DNA of 64,000 bases from Erwinia sp. JUb26 (lineage in GTDB: Bacteria > Pseudomonadota > Gammaproteobacteria > Enterobacterales > Enterobacteriaceae): contig NZ_RJVB01000008.1 in the NCBI RefSeq assembly GCF_003751505.1, positions 186,001-250,000 of the forward strand. Reading direction: 5' to 3'. Made by a program: the position numbers and the translations under genes. Below the pieces are notes generated by a model, which had not been told where the DNA came from, searched no databases, and saw only the letters and a list, made by a program, of their open reading frames with translations. Below are positions 51,438-60,221 of the stretch, one piece after another (the stretch's first letter is position 1; each line of letters opens with the position of its first letter).

Positions 51438-52112
51438 ATGAAACACGAAAAAAACGATGCACAACACGAAACGGGGCTGATCGTCGATGCCGAGGGCCGT
51501 ACCTGCTGCTACTGGCAGCCGCAGATGCCCGATTATCACGACGGCGAGTGGGGCAGGCCGGTCACCGACGATCGGCTAATTTTTGAAAAGGTCTGCCTGG
51601 AGGGTTTTCATTCCGGCATGTCGTGGCAGATGATTTACAACAAGCGGGAAAATTTTCGTCGGGCCTTTGGCGGATTTGATTTCGAAAAAGTAGCGCGCTT
51701 TGACGAGGCTGATATCAACAGACTGATGGCGGATAAAAGCATTGTCCGCAACCGGGCAAAAATCCTCGCGACGATCAATAACGCGCAGCGTGCCGTGGAA
51801 ATGGTGGCGGAGGCGGGGTCGCTGGCCGCCTGGTTCTGGCAGTTTGAACCGCAGCCGGAAGCGCGCCCGGAGGTGGTGGATATTCATTACTGGCAGGGCA
51901 ATAACACTTCTCCCGAAGCGGAAGCGATGTCGAAAGCGTTAAAAAAACGTGGCTGGCGCTGGGTTGGACCGGTGACCACCTATGCGCTGATGCAGGCGCT
52001 GGGACTGGTTAACGATCACCTGCAGGGCTGCTGCATACGCGATATCTGCGAGGCGGAAAGAGGGCGGCTGAAACGGCCTGGCCGAGCAACGCCGGGTCTT
52101 TCGGGCGATTAA
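51438..52112 (+). CDS. DNA-3-methyladenine glycosylase I (Tag-like)
   Basis: 224 residues. It matches TagI in MPDYHDGEWGRPVTDDRLIFEKVCLEG, the Trp-containing WQMIYNKRENFR, the KALKKRGWRWVGPVTTYALMQALGLVNDH block and the zinc-binding cysteine and histidine positions (N-terminal Cys, His of YHD, His and Cys of DHLQGCC). It excises 3-methyladenine from alkylated DNA. It is longer at both ends than TagI, so it may be a paralogue. GAGGTGA precedes ATG 51438. Confidence 0.85.
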   Translation: MKHEKNDAQHETGLIVDAEGRTCCYWQPQMPDYHDGEWGRPVTDDRLIFEKVCLEGFHSGMSWQMIYNKRENFRRAFGGFDFEKVARFDEADINRLMADKSIVRNRAKILATINNAQRAVEMVAEAGSLAAWFWQFEPQPEARPEVVDIHYWQGNNTSPEAEAMSKALKKRGWRWVGPVTTYALMQALGLVNDHLQGCCIRDICEAERGRLKRPGRATPGLSGD

Positions 52113-52191
52113 GCGGCGTTCTGCATTGTTTCTGACGACAGAATCGGCGAAAATGCCGGCCATTAACGATTAATTGGCTCAGAAGAACTTC

Positions 52192-53781
52192 ATGTCTAAT
52201 GCACCCTTTATGCAAGAGGTGGCCCGTCGCCGCACTTTTGCCATCATTTCTCACCCGGATGCCGGTAAAACCACCATCACTGAAAAAGTGCTGCTGTTCG
52301 GACAGGCGATCCAGACTGCCGGTACGGTAAAAGGCCGCGGATCCAACCAGCACGCGAAATCGGACTGGATGGAGATGGAAAAACAGCGTGGTATCTCGAT
52401 TACCACCTCCGTGATGCAGTTCCCGTATCGCGAATGCCTGGTTAACCTGCTGGATACACCGGGGCATGAAGACTTCTCCGAAGATACCTACCGTACCCTG
52501 ACGGCGGTCGACTGCTGTCTGATGGTTATCGACGCCGCGAAAGGCGTTGAGGATCGTACCCGTAAGCTGATGGAAGTGACCCGTCTGCGCGATACGCCGA
52601 TCCTGACCTTTATGAACAAGCTGGACCGCGACATCCGCGACCCGATGGAAGTCATGGATGAGGTGGAGAACGAGCTGAAGATCGCCTGCGCCCCTATCAC
52701 CTGGCCGATTGGCTGCGGCAAGCTGTTTAAGGGCGTTTACCACCTGTACAAAGACGAAACCTATCTGTATCAGACCGGTAAAGGCCATACCATCCAGGAA
52801 GTTCGCATCGTCAAAGGGCTGGACAACCCGGATCTGGATGCGGCCATCGGTGAAGACCTCGCCGCGCAGCTGCGCGATGAGCTGGAACTGGTGCAGGGCG
52901 CGTCCCACGAGTTCGACCGCGAAGCTTTCCTGGAAGGGCAGCTGACGCCGGTCTTCTTCGGTACTGCGTTAGGTAACTTCGGCGTGGACCATATGCTGGA
53001 CGGTCTGGTTGAGTGGGCGCCATCGCCGATGCCGCGTGCGACCGACGTGCGCACCGTCACCGCCGCCGATGAGAAATTCAGCGGCTTCGTGTTCAAGATC
53101 CAGGCCAACATGGACCCGAAACACCGTGACCGCGTGGCGTTTATGCGCGTGGTGTCCGGAAAATATGAAAAAGGCATGAAGCTGCGTCAGGTCCGTCTGG
53201 GCAAGGATGTGGTGATTGCCGATGCGCTGACCTTTATGGCCGGTGACCGTTCTCATGTGGAAGAAGCGTATCCCGGCGATATTATCGGCCTACATAACCA
53301 CGGCACGATTCAGATTGGCGACACCTTTACCCAGGGTGAGAACATGAAGTTCACCGGTATTCCGAACTTCGCGCCGGAACTGTTCCGCCGTATCCGCCTG
53401 CGCGATCCGCTGAAGCAGAAGCAGCTGCTCAAGGGGCTGGTTCAGCTGTCTGAAGAGGGTGCCGTTCAGGTCTTCCGTCCGGTCCACAACAACGATCTGA
53501 TCGTGGGTGCGGTGGGTGTGCTGCAGTTCGACGTGGTGGTTGCGCGCCTGAAGAGCGAATACAACGTTGAAGCGATTTACGAATCGGTGAACGTCTCTAC
53601 CGCCCGCTGGGTGGAGTGCAGTGACGTGAAGAAATTCGATGAGTTCCAGCGTAAGAACGAGGTTAACCTCGCGCTCGACGGCGGCGATAACCTGACCTAC
53701 ATCGCGCCGACGATGGTCAACCTGAACATCACCCAGGAACGCTATCCTGATGTGGTATTCCGTAAAACCCGCGAGCATTAA
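52192..53781 (+). CDS. prfC: Peptide chain release factor 3, RF3
   Basis: 529 residues, the E. coli length. The GTPase motifs are complete: [11 protein letters not shown] (G1), RGISITT (G2), DTPGHEDF (G3) and NKLD (G4). RF3 is a translational GTPase that recycles RF1 and RF2 from the ribosome. ATG 52192 gives the expected start [18 protein letters not shown]; the frame is open to a TTG at 52174. Confidence 0.97.
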   Translation: MSNAPFMQEVARRRTFAIISHPDAGKTTITEKVLLFGQAIQTAGTVKGRGSNQHAKSDWMEMEKQRGISITTSVMQFPYRECLVNLLDTPGHEDFSEDTYRTLTAVDCCLMVIDAAKGVEDRTRKLMEVTRLRDTPILTFMNKLDRDIRDPMEVMDEVENELKIACAPITWPIGCGKLFKGVYHLYKDETYLYQTGKGHTIQEVRIVKGLDNPDLDAAIGEDLAAQLRDELELVQGASHEFDREAFLEGQLTPVFFGTALGNFGVDHMLDGLVEWAPSPMPRATDVRTVTAADEKFSGFVFKIQANMDPKHRDRVAFMRVVSGKYEKGMKLRQVRLGKDVVIADALTFMAGDRSHVEEAYPGDIIGLHNHGTIQIGDTFTQGENMKFTGIPNFAPELFRRIRLRDPLKQKQLLKGLVQLSEEGAVQVFRPVHNNDLIVGAVGVLQFDVVVARLKSEYNVEAIYESVNVSTARWVECSDVKKFDEFQRKNEVNLALDGGDNLTYIAPTMVNLNITQERYPDVVFRKTREH

Positions 53782-53823
53782 TCGCGGAATTTACGCACCT
53801 GCTGATTCGCAGGACATCACATG

Positions 53824-53862
53824 AAAGGGGGGCGATCTGCACAGCAGGTCGGCCCCCTTTTT
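53824..53862 (+). terminator. Intrinsic terminator after prfC
   Basis: A GGGGGGCGATCTGC / GCAGGTCGGCCCCC-type hairpin followed by TTTTT, 43 bp after the prfC stop codon. Confidence 0.85.
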
Positions 53863-53948
53863 CGTTACAGACTACTCCTAAAACCCCTTTATTTTGCTGC
53901 TTTAACCAGCAAATCCTCCGACTTATCCGGTGAAATCCTGATTCCTGA

Positions 53949-53957
53949 CTATATTAA
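53949..53957 (+). promoter_or_regulatory. Possible RpoS-type -10 of osmY
   Basis: CTATATTAA resembles the extended sigma-S -10 element (CTATACTTA). The osmY start is ~143 bp downstream, consistent with the long leader of this gene in E. coli. Confidence 0.35.
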
Positions 53958-54099
53958 TTTCTACAGGACGCAAAACGGACGGCAGCAAATGCTGCGATGT
54001 TGACGGTTATGGATAACCGAAACCGGAATCTACAGCTACGCCGTTTGTAGCTGAAAAGCTCACCGTTGTGAGTGATGAAGACTAAAAAGGAACGAATCG

Positions 54100-54711
54100 A
54101 TGATGAAGACTAAGATTGCTAAAACTCTGATGGCTGTACTGGTAGGTTCTGCGCTGGTGGGCGGTTCTGCGATGGCAGAAGAGTCCATGATGAATAAAAC
54201 GCAAAGCTCTGCCGACAGTGCGGGTTCAAAAATCGATAGCTCTATGAAAAAAGTCGGTAACTACATGGATGACAGCGGCGTAACGGCGAAAGTTAAAGCG
54301 GCGCTGGTTGATGACGAAGCGATTAAAAGTACGGATATCTCCGTTAAAACCCACGAAGGCGTGGTGACGCTAAGCGGTTTTGTATCCTCACAGGATCAGG
54401 CCGAAAAGGCAGTCGCGCTGGCTAAGGGAATTGAGGGCGTCAAATCCGTCAGTGATAAACTGCACGTAAAAGACAGCACCAAACAGAGCGTGAGCGGTTA
54501 CGCCGGTGATGCGGCAACGACCAGCGAAATTAAAGCTAAACTTTTAGCTGATGACATCGTGCCGTCGCGCAATGTGAAAGTTGAAACCACCAACGGCGTG
54601 GTCCAGCTTTCCGGTACGGTGAAAACTCAGGCGCAGTCCGAACGCGCTGAAGGAATTGCCAAAGCCATTGATGGCGTCAAAAGTGTGAAGAACGATCTGA
54701 GCGTTAAATAG
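54100..54711 (+). CDS. osmY: Periplasmic osmotically inducible protein OsmY
   Basis: 203 residues with a signal peptide ([25 protein letters not shown]) and two BON domains (about residues 60-125 and 137-203). These share the pattern [17 protein letters not shown] and KSVSDKLHV. OsmY acts as a stress-induced periplasmic chaperone. AAAGGAACG precedes the double ATG. A sigma-S-like -10 element is upstream. Confidence 0.95.
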   Translation: MMKTKIAKTLMAVLVGSALVGGSAMAEESMMNKTQSSADSAGSKIDSSMKKVGNYMDDSGVTAKVKAALVDDEAIKSTDISVKTHEGVVTLSGFVSSQDQAEKAVALAKGIEGVKSVSDKLHVKDSTKQSVSGYAGDAATTSEIKAKLLADDIVPSRNVKVETTNGVVQLSGTVKTQAQSERAEGIAKAIDGVKSVKNDLSVK

Positions 54712-54847
54712 CAAAAAGGATATTCAGTCAGCCCGTAGTTGCTGAGCTGAATGACATCCCGGACTGATTCCGGCAGTGGGTGACCGATGCCGGATCGGGA
54801 AGAGATGCAAGCCGTTCGATTTCAACTTTGGTGGTAAGGAGAAGCTT

Positions 54848-55009
54848 ATGTTTCGTTGGGGCATTATCTTTCTGGTTATCGCGCTGATTGCAGCCGCGTT
54901 AGGTTTTGGTGGTCTGGCTGGTACTGCGGCATGGGCGGCAAAACTCGTCTTCGTTGTGGGTATTATTATCTTCCTGGTGAGTCTGTTTACCGGACGTAAG
55001 AAACTCTAG
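54848..55009 (+). CDS. ytjA: Small DUF1328/UPF0391 membrane protein YtjA
   Basis: 53 residues with two transmembrane helices ([21 protein letters not shown] and [15 protein letters not shown]) and a basic C-terminus (GRKKL). AAGGAG lies nine bases before the ATG. Order osmY-ytjA-yjjU is as in E. coli. The function is not known to me. Confidence 0.9.
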   Translation: MFRWGIIFLVIALIAAALGFGGLAGTAAWAAKLVFVVGIIIFLVSLFTGRKKL

Positions 55010-55074
55010 CAGCCGAAACAATTTAATCGAATTGCAACAAAAAGCAAAAAGCGCCTTACGGGCGTGACTGAGAC

Positions 55075-55113
55075 CAGGTATCCTCTAAGGTTCTTGTATT
55101 AAGAGGATACCTG
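55075..55113 (+). promoter_or_regulatory. RBS-sequestering hairpin in the yjjU leader
   Basis: CAGGTATCCTCT (55075-55086) pairs perfectly with AGAGGATACCTG (55102-55113) around a 15-base loop. The right arm contains the AGAGGA ribosome site of yjjU, three bases before its TTG start codon. There is no T run, so it is not an intrinsic terminator of ytjA. Confidence 0.7.
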
Positions 55114-55115
55114 AC

Positions 55116-56162
55116 TTGGGCAAACGCATCCCGATAACCCTCGGCAACATCGCGCCGCTGGGTCTCAAACCTTTCCGACCGGGCACCCTCGCCCTGGTGT
55201 GTGAAGGCGGTGGGCAGCGCGGTATCTTCACCGCTGGCGTGCTGGATGAATTCCAGCGTGCTCACTTCAATCCTTTCGATCTCCTGCTTGGCACCTCCGC
55301 CGGTGCGCAGAATCTGTCTGCCTACGTTTGCGGCCAGCCCGGCTATGCCCGACGAGTGATCACCCGCTATACCACCAGCAGCCAGTTCTTCAATCCGCTG
55401 CGCTTTGTGCGCGGTGGCAATCTGATTGACCTCGACTGGCTGGTCGATGTTACCCGCAAGGAGTTTCCACTGGCGCTGGATGCCGGGGAAAAACTGTTCC
55501 GCTCCGGGCGTGAATTCTATATGTGCGCCTGCCGCAGCGATGACTACGCGGCCAACTACTTCTCCCCGGATGCCGACAGCTGGCACGACATTATTAAAGC
55601 CTCAAGCGCGATCCCGGGCCTGTATCGCAACGGGGTGGATCTGTCCGGCGTCAGTTATCTGGACGGCGGCATCAGCGATGCGATCCCGGTGCGGGAAGCC
55701 GCGCGTCTGGGTGCCGACACCATTGTGGTGATCCGCACCGTGCCGTCGCAGATGACCTATACGCCGCAGTGGGTGAAGCGCATTGAGCGCTGGCTGAGCG
55801 ACAGTGCGCTTCAGCCGCTGGTGAACATTCTGCAGCTGCACGAGGACAGCTATCACCAGATCCAGAGCTTTATCGACGCGCCGCCGGGTCAGCTGCGTAT
55901 TATCGAAATTTATCCGCCGCGCGCGCTGGCCAGTAACGCGCTGGGCAGCCGGGTTGCGTCGCTGAATCAGGATTATCATCTGGGGCGGCGCTGCGGGCGT
56001 TATTTCCTCGCCACGCTTGGCCAGTGGCTGGGCGGCGGGCAGCTGCATCCTAAAGCCGTGGTTCCGCCTGCCCCGGTGGCGAACGAACCCGATCGCGAGG
56101 GGATTATTGTCGATCCGGCGGTGGGATTTGATAGCGAGCTGGATAAAGGATCCCTGGCATGA
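55116..56162 (+). CDS. yjjU: Patatin-like phospholipase family protein YjjU
   Basis: 348 residues from a TTG start, which is supported by the E. coli N-terminus (GxRIPVTLGNIAP) and an AGAGGA site eight bases upstream. The patatin elements are visible: the oxyanion turn CEGGGQRG, the nucleophile elbow GTSAG, and the DGG of the Ser-Asp dyad in YLDGGISDAIP. The likely activity is hydrolysis of phospholipid acyl chains. Its ribosome site is inside a 12 bp stem. The end overlaps yjjV by four bases. Confidence 0.92.
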   Translation: MGKRIPITLGNIAPLGLKPFRPGTLALVCEGGGQRGIFTAGVLDEFQRAHFNPFDLLLGTSAGAQNLSAYVCGQPGYARRVITRYTTSSQFFNPLRFVRGGNLIDLDWLVDVTRKEFPLALDAGEKLFRSGREFYMCACRSDDYAANYFSPDADSWHDIIKASSAIPGLYRNGVDLSGVSYLDGGISDAIPVREAARLGADTIVVIRTVPSQMTYTPQWVKRIERWLSDSALQPLVNILQLHEDSYHQIQSFIDAPPGQLRIIEIYPPRALASNALGSRVASLNQDYHLGRRCGRYFLATLGQWLGGGQLHPKAVVPPAPVANEPDREGIIVDPAVGFDSELDKGSLA

Positions 56163-56935
56163 ACCTGCAATTCGTTGATACCCATTGTCATTTTGACTTT
56201 CCTCCGTTTGTTGGCAATGAACGGGAGAGCCTGCGCCTGGCCGCGGAAGCCGGCGTAGAGAAAATTATTGCCGTCAGTGTCTCGGCCGAGCGTTTCGATC
56301 GCGTAATGGTGCTGGCCGCCGATCATCCTCCGATCTATGCCGCGCTCGGGCTGCATCCGATGGCGATCGATGAACACGACGATCGGGCGCTGGCCGCGCT
56401 GGAGCAGATCCTGCGGCAGCGGCCCGCTAAGCTGGTGGCGCTGGGTGAAATGGGGCTGGATCTTTATATTGATCATCCGCAGTTCGAACGTCAGGAGGCG
56501 GTGCTGGATGCTCAGCTTCGTCTGGCGCGTGATTACGATCTGCCGGTGATCCTGCATTCACGCCGCACGCACGACCGGCTGGCGCAGCATCTGCGCCGCA
56601 TTGAAGTACCGCGCCGTGGCGTGGTCCACGGTTTTGCGGGCAGCGAGCAGCAGGCGCTGGCGTTTATCCGTGCGGGCTACGCCATCGGCGTGGGTGGCAC
56701 CATTACCTATCCCCGCGCCAGTAAAACTCGCAACGCCATCGCCCGTCTGCCGCTGAGTTCACTGCTGCTGGAAACGGATTCACCGGATATGCCGCTGCAG
56801 GGCTTTCAGGGCCAGCCAAACCGGCCTGAACGGGTGAAAAACGTCTGGCAGAGCCTCTGCGAACTGCGCCCTGAACCGCCCGAGCTTGTCGCTGAAACCA
56901 TTCGAGAAAACACCCGCACGCTGTTTGCCCTGTAA
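56159..56935 (+). CDS. yjjV: TatD-family metal-dependent hydrolase YjjV
   Basis: 258 residues of the TatD family. The metal ligands are DTHCHFD at the N-terminus, GEMGLD in the centre, and HSRR, HGFAG and ETDSPD later. Members have 3'-5' DNase or related phosphodiesterase activity. Start ATG overlaps the yjjU stop. It is the last gene before the deo control region. Confidence 0.92.
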   Translation: MNLQFVDTHCHFDFPPFVGNERESLRLAAEAGVEKIIAVSVSAERFDRVMVLAADHPPIYAALGLHPMAIDEHDDRALAALEQILRQRPAKLVALGEMGLDLYIDHPQFERQEAVLDAQLRLARDYDLPVILHSRRTHDRLAQHLRRIEVPRRGVVHGFAGSEQQALAFIRAGYAIGVGGTITYPRASKTRNAIARLPLSSLLLETDSPDMPLQGFQGQPNRPERVKNVWQSLCELRPEPPELVAETIRENTRTLFAL

Positions 56936-56989
56936 ACGAACTATCCTGTTAGCAGGCGCAGCACAGCTCACATCCCACGCCACATAAAA

Positions 56990-57005
56990 TGTTATTATTG
57001 TAACA
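56990..57005. promoter_or_regulatory. DeoR operator, distal
   Basis: TGTTATTATTGTAACA resembles the DeoR box TGTTAGAATTCTAACA. It lies 158 bp from the proximal copy at 57148, which suits repression by looping. Confidence 0.6.
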
Positions 57006-57061
57006 TTGCAATGTTATGCTGCCCGTAACATCTCGACGACAGCGAACGCACACGGATAATG

Positions 57062-57077
57062 TGTGATTTATCTAACA
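57062..57077. promoter_or_regulatory. CRP site of the deo promoter
   Basis: TGTGA-TTTATC-TAACA has one mismatch to the CRP core. A weaker half-site (TGTGA at 57114) follows 52 bp downstream. The spacing resembles the paired CRP sites that flank CytR at E. coli deoP2. Confidence 0.55.
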
Positions 57078-57147
57078 TTAAATGCAATAATCCTGAAAGA
57101 TGAAACACCTTATTGTGAGCTGTGCTGCAAAAATTACTCTATCGTAG

Positions 57148-57163
57148 TGTTACTATTCTAACA
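57148..57163. promoter_or_regulatory. DeoR operator, proximal
   Basis: TGTTACTATTCTAACA differs from TGTTAGAATTCTAACA at two positions. It is 58 bp before the deoC start, overlapping the expected main promoter. Confidence 0.75.
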
Positions 57164-57220
57164 TTGTAGGGTGGCTGCTGCGTCAGGCCTGACCTTTAAT
57201 TCCCTTTTCTGGAGATAACC

Positions 57221-58000
57221 ATGTCCGATGTGAAAACGCAGGCGCTGCGCGCGCTGAAGCTGATGGATTTAACCACCCTGAACGACGATGACACCGATGC
57301 GAAGGTGATTGCCCTTTGCCATCAGGCGAAATCTCCGGCGGGCAACACGGCGGCGATCTGTATTTATCCACGCTTTATTCCGGTCGCCCGTAAGACCCTG
57401 CGCGAACAGGGCACGCCGGAAATTCGTATCGCGACGGTGACCAATTTCCCGCACGGCAACGACGATATAGAAATTGCTCTGGCAGAAACTCGTGCGGCTA
57501 TTGCCTACGGCGCTGATGAAGTCGACGTGGTTTTCCCGTATCGCGCGCTGATCGCCGGTAATGAAACCGTTGGCTTTGAGCTGGTAAAAGCCTGTAAAGA
57601 GGCCTGCGCGGCAGCGGGCGTATTGTTAAAAGTGATTATCGAAACCGGCGAACTGAAAGACGCGGCGCTGATCCGCAAAGCATCGTCGCTCGCGATCGAT
57701 GCGGGTGCTGATTTCATTAAAACCTCAACCGGTAAAGTGCCGGTGAACGCCACGCCGGAAGTGGCAGAAATTATGATGCGGGTGATTGCAGAGAAGGGTG
57801 TGCAGCAGCAGGTTGGCTTTAAGCCCGCGGGCGGCGTGCGTACTGCCGATGATGCGGCGCTGTATCTGAAGCTGGCCGATGACATTCTGGGCAGCGGCTG
57901 GGCCGACGCGCGTCATTTCCGCTTTGGCGCATCAAGCCTGCTGGCGAGCCTGCTGAACGCGGCGGGTTTTGCCGGGGCTAGCAGCGATAGTAAGTATTAA
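57221..58000 (+). CDS. deoC: Deoxyribose-phosphate aldolase DeoC
   Basis: 259 residues, a class I aldolase TIM barrel. The Schiff-base lysine lies in [17 protein letters not shown], and VFPYRALI and IETGELKD are other conserved strands. It splits deoxyribose 5-phosphate into glyceraldehyde 3-phosphate and acetaldehyde. It is the first deo gene; an 835 bp repeat-filled spacer separates it from deoA. Confidence 0.97.
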   Translation: MSDVKTQALRALKLMDLTTLNDDDTDAKVIALCHQAKSPAGNTAAICIYPRFIPVARKTLREQGTPEIRIATVTNFPHGNDDIEIALAETRAAIAYGADEVDVVFPYRALIAGNETVGFELVKACKEACAAAGVLLKVIIETGELKDAALIRKASSLAIDAGADFIKTSTGKVPVNATPEVAEIMMRVIAEKGVQQQVGFKPAGGVRTADDAALYLKLADDILGSGWADARHFRFGASSLLASLLNAAGFAGASSDSKY

Positions 58001-58090
58001 TCGCGTATTTGTTTTGGTGGTGCGGGTTTTGCTGGCGTAGCGGATTCGGCTGGTCGTGGCTGGAGCGTTAAGGCTTTTGGGTCGAAAGGT

Positions 58091-58128
58091 CGATTTAGTC
58101 GATTTAGTCGATTTAGTCGATTTAGTCG
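58091..58128. repeat. Nonanucleotide tandem repeat
   Basis: CGATTTAGT is repeated about four times in succession, 90 bp after the deoC stop codon. Confidence 0.9.
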
Positions 58129-58150
58129 CTTTGGTTGTCGTGGGTGTTTC

Positions 58151-58350
58151 GGGCCTCTGCGGTGGCTGGATGGCGGTCCTCGCGCCGCGCTTTGCGCGGT
58201 GCCCTCGGCTCCGGCATCCGGCCTTACGGATCGGCAATGAGCGGGCGTCCTGCCCGCGCATCGCCTGACGTCAGCGTCCCTGCTGCCGTCTCCGGGCCCG
58301 CTGCTTTCGCCTCAGCGCTGCGGATTGCCATCAAGCCACCGCAGAGGCCC
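58151..58350 (-). repeat. Dispersed GGA-loop hairpin element, copy 5
   Basis: 200 bp with arms containing GCCTCTGCGGTGGCT at both ends, again private to this copy. On the minus strand the hairpins are 58241-58246 with 58252-58257 (loop AGGAC) and 58267-58275 with 58282-58290 (loop AGGGAC). It lies antisense to the deo transcript. Confidence 0.85.
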
Positions 58351-58388
58351 TTTACTATCAGGCATCCCGATTGCTGTTTTTCAACGAC

Positions 58389-58445
58389 GACACTAACGGA
58401 ACAAAGCGGGCTGGCGGTGTCGGTGGTCGGGTTAATCCGGTGGCC
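58389..58445 (+). repeat. Partial left end duplicated from the 58546 element
   Basis: The stretch CGACACTAACGGAACAAAGC followed by GGGCTGGCGGTGTC occurs here and at 58524-58557. The copy then diverges after the arm. Confidence 0.8.
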
Positions 58446-58545
58446 ACAGCATTGAACGCAATAGACGCTGGAAGCAGCAGACACAGCATGCAAACAAGCA
58501 TCAGACCTGGTGTTTCACAAAGACGACACTAACGGAACAAAGCGG

Positions 58546-58740
58546 GCTGGCGGTGTCTGTGGCAAGGGCAATCCGCAGCGCTGAACGGAGAGAGGAAGCC
58601 AGGATGAGCCCGCAGGACGCGGGCGCAAGGCTCGGTCGGCACAAGGATGTGCCGTCTGAGCCGGTCCGGCCGGCTGACGAGCGGAGTGAAGGCACCGCAA
58701 AGCGGCGCGAGGACCCGCCCTGGACACAGACACCGCCAGC
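58546..58740 (+). repeat. Dispersed GGA-loop hairpin element, copy 6
   Basis: 195 bp bounded by GCTGGCGGTGTCTGTG arms. Hairpin 1 is 58608-58613 with 58619-58624 (loop AGGAC). Hairpin 2 is 58629-58642 with 58649-58662 (loop AAGGAU); its apex GCACAAGGATGT fits the CsrA consensus at 11 of 12 positions. It lies in sense orientation within the deo transcript, ending 95 bp before deoA. Confidence 0.88.
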
Positions 58741-58835
58741 CAGCGCAGATCGCCATTCCGTCAGGCGATGCAATGAAATGTACACAACAAGCACCGAGCC
58801 GCCCGGCGGCCACACTAAACTTATTGGGGGTTACC

Positions 58836-60158
58836 GTGTTTCTGCCACAGGAAATTATTCGAAAAAAACGTGACGGACAGGCGCTGAGCGAAGAAGAAAT
58901 CCGCTTTTTCATCAACGGCGTGCGCGACAATACGGTCTCTGAAGGACAGATTGCCGCGCTGGCAATGACCATCTACTTCCACGATATGTCGCTGCCGGAG
59001 CGCGTGGCGCTGACCATGGCCATGCGCGACTCCGGATCGGTGCTGAACTGGCAGTCGCTGAACCTCAACGGCCCAATCGTCGATAAACATTCCACCGGCG
59101 GCGTCGGCGACGTGACCTCACTGATGCTCGGACCGATGGTCGCCGCATGCGGCGGCTACGTGCCAATGATCTCCGGTCGCGGCCTTGGCCACACCGGCGG
59201 CACGCTCGACAAGCTGGAAGCGATCCCCGGCTTTGATATCTTCCCGGACGATGAGCGTTTCCGACAGATCATTAAAGAGGTGGGCGTGGCGATCATCGGC
59301 CAGACCAACTCGCTGGCCCCGGCGGACAAGCGCTTCTACGCCACCCGCGATATCACCGCGACGGTGGATTCGATCCCGCTGATCACCGCCTCGATCCTGG
59401 CGAAAAAGCTGGCCGAGGGGCTGGATGCGCTGGTGATGGATGTGAAAGTGGGATCCGGCGCCTTTATGCCAACCTTCGAACAGTCCGAGCTGCTGGCGCA
59501 GTCGATCGTCGGCGTGGCGAACGGCGCGGGCTGTAAAACCACCGCGCTGTTGACCGACATGAACCAGGTACTGGCCTCTACCGCCGGTAACGCGCTGGAA
59601 GTCCGTGAAGCGGTGCAGTTCCTCACCGGCGAATACCGCAACCCGCGCCTGCTGGAAGTCACCATGGCGCTGTGCGCCGAGATGCTGATTTCCGGTGGTC
59701 TGGCGGGCTCGGCGGAAGAAGCGCGTACAAAACTGCAGACCGTGTTGGATAACGGCCGCGCGGCGGAGATCTTCGCCCGTATGGTGGCGGCCCAGAAAGG
59801 CCCGACCGATTTTATCGAGCGCATGGACAGCTATCTGCCCGCGCCAATGCTGAGCAAAGCGGTTTACGCCGATCGTGCCGGGATCGTCAGCGCAATGGAT
59901 ACCCGCGCGCTGGGCATGGCGGTGGTGTCGATGGGCGGTGGTCGCCGCCGCGCCAGCGACAGCATTGACTACAGCGTTGGGTTGAGCGACGTTGCCGCGC
60001 TGGGTACGACGGTGGACGGTCAGCAGCCGCTGGCGGTGATCCACGCCGCCAGCGAAGAGAGCTGGCAGGAGGCCGCCGCCGCCGTCAGGACGGCAGTGAC
60101 GCTGTCTGAGACGCAGCCCGAGAAAACACCGGTTATCTATCGCAGAATCTCGCAATAA
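58836..60158 (+). CDS. deoA: Thymidine phosphorylase DeoA
   Basis: 440 residues from GTG 58836, which has TTGGGGG just upstream and begins with the expected [13 protein letters not shown]. The long in-frame extension to 58647 runs through the repeat element and is rejected. The phosphate and substrate motifs KHSTGGVGD and [18 protein letters not shown] are intact. It converts thymidine and phosphate to thymine and deoxyribose 1-phosphate. Confidence 0.96.
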   Translation: MFLPQEIIRKKRDGQALSEEEIRFFINGVRDNTVSEGQIAALAMTIYFHDMSLPERVALTMAMRDSGSVLNWQSLNLNGPIVDKHSTGGVGDVTSLMLGPMVAACGGYVPMISGRGLGHTGGTLDKLEAIPGFDIFPDDERFRQIIKEVGVAIIGQTNSLAPADKRFYATRDITATVDSIPLITASILAKKLAEGLDALVMDVKVGSGAFMPTFEQSELLAQSIVGVANGAGCKTTALLTDMNQVLASTAGNALEVREAVQFLTGEYRNPRLLEVTMALCAEMLISGGLAGSAEEARTKLQTVLDNGRAAEIFARMVAAQKGPTDFIERMDSYLPAPMLSKAVYADRAGIVSAMDTRALGMAVVSMGGGRRRASDSIDYSVGLSDVAALGTTVDGQQPLAVIHAASEESWQEAAAAVRTAVTLSETQPEKTPVIYRRISQ

Positions 60159-60221
60159 GCGGTATTCTGTTCTGATCGCATTTTTTTAACGCTCATCGCG
60201 ACAATCGCGCAGGAGATCAGG

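Larger units (their letters stand above)
58001..58835. other. Expanded, repeat-filled deoC-deoA spacer
   Basis: 835 bp within what is a compact operon in E. coli. It holds a nonanucleotide array, two full dispersed elements in opposite orientations and one partial end. No coding region is credible. Confidence 0.8.

Noticed and set aside
58647-58835. N-terminal extension of deoA through the repeat element
   Set aside because: The frame happens to be open, but the conserved DeoA start, the GGGGG site and the GTG at 58836 fix the real start.
59118-60155. 345-codon minus-strand open frame
   Set aside because: It is antisense to deoA, with no family motifs and a His/Arg-rich composition typical of shadow frames.
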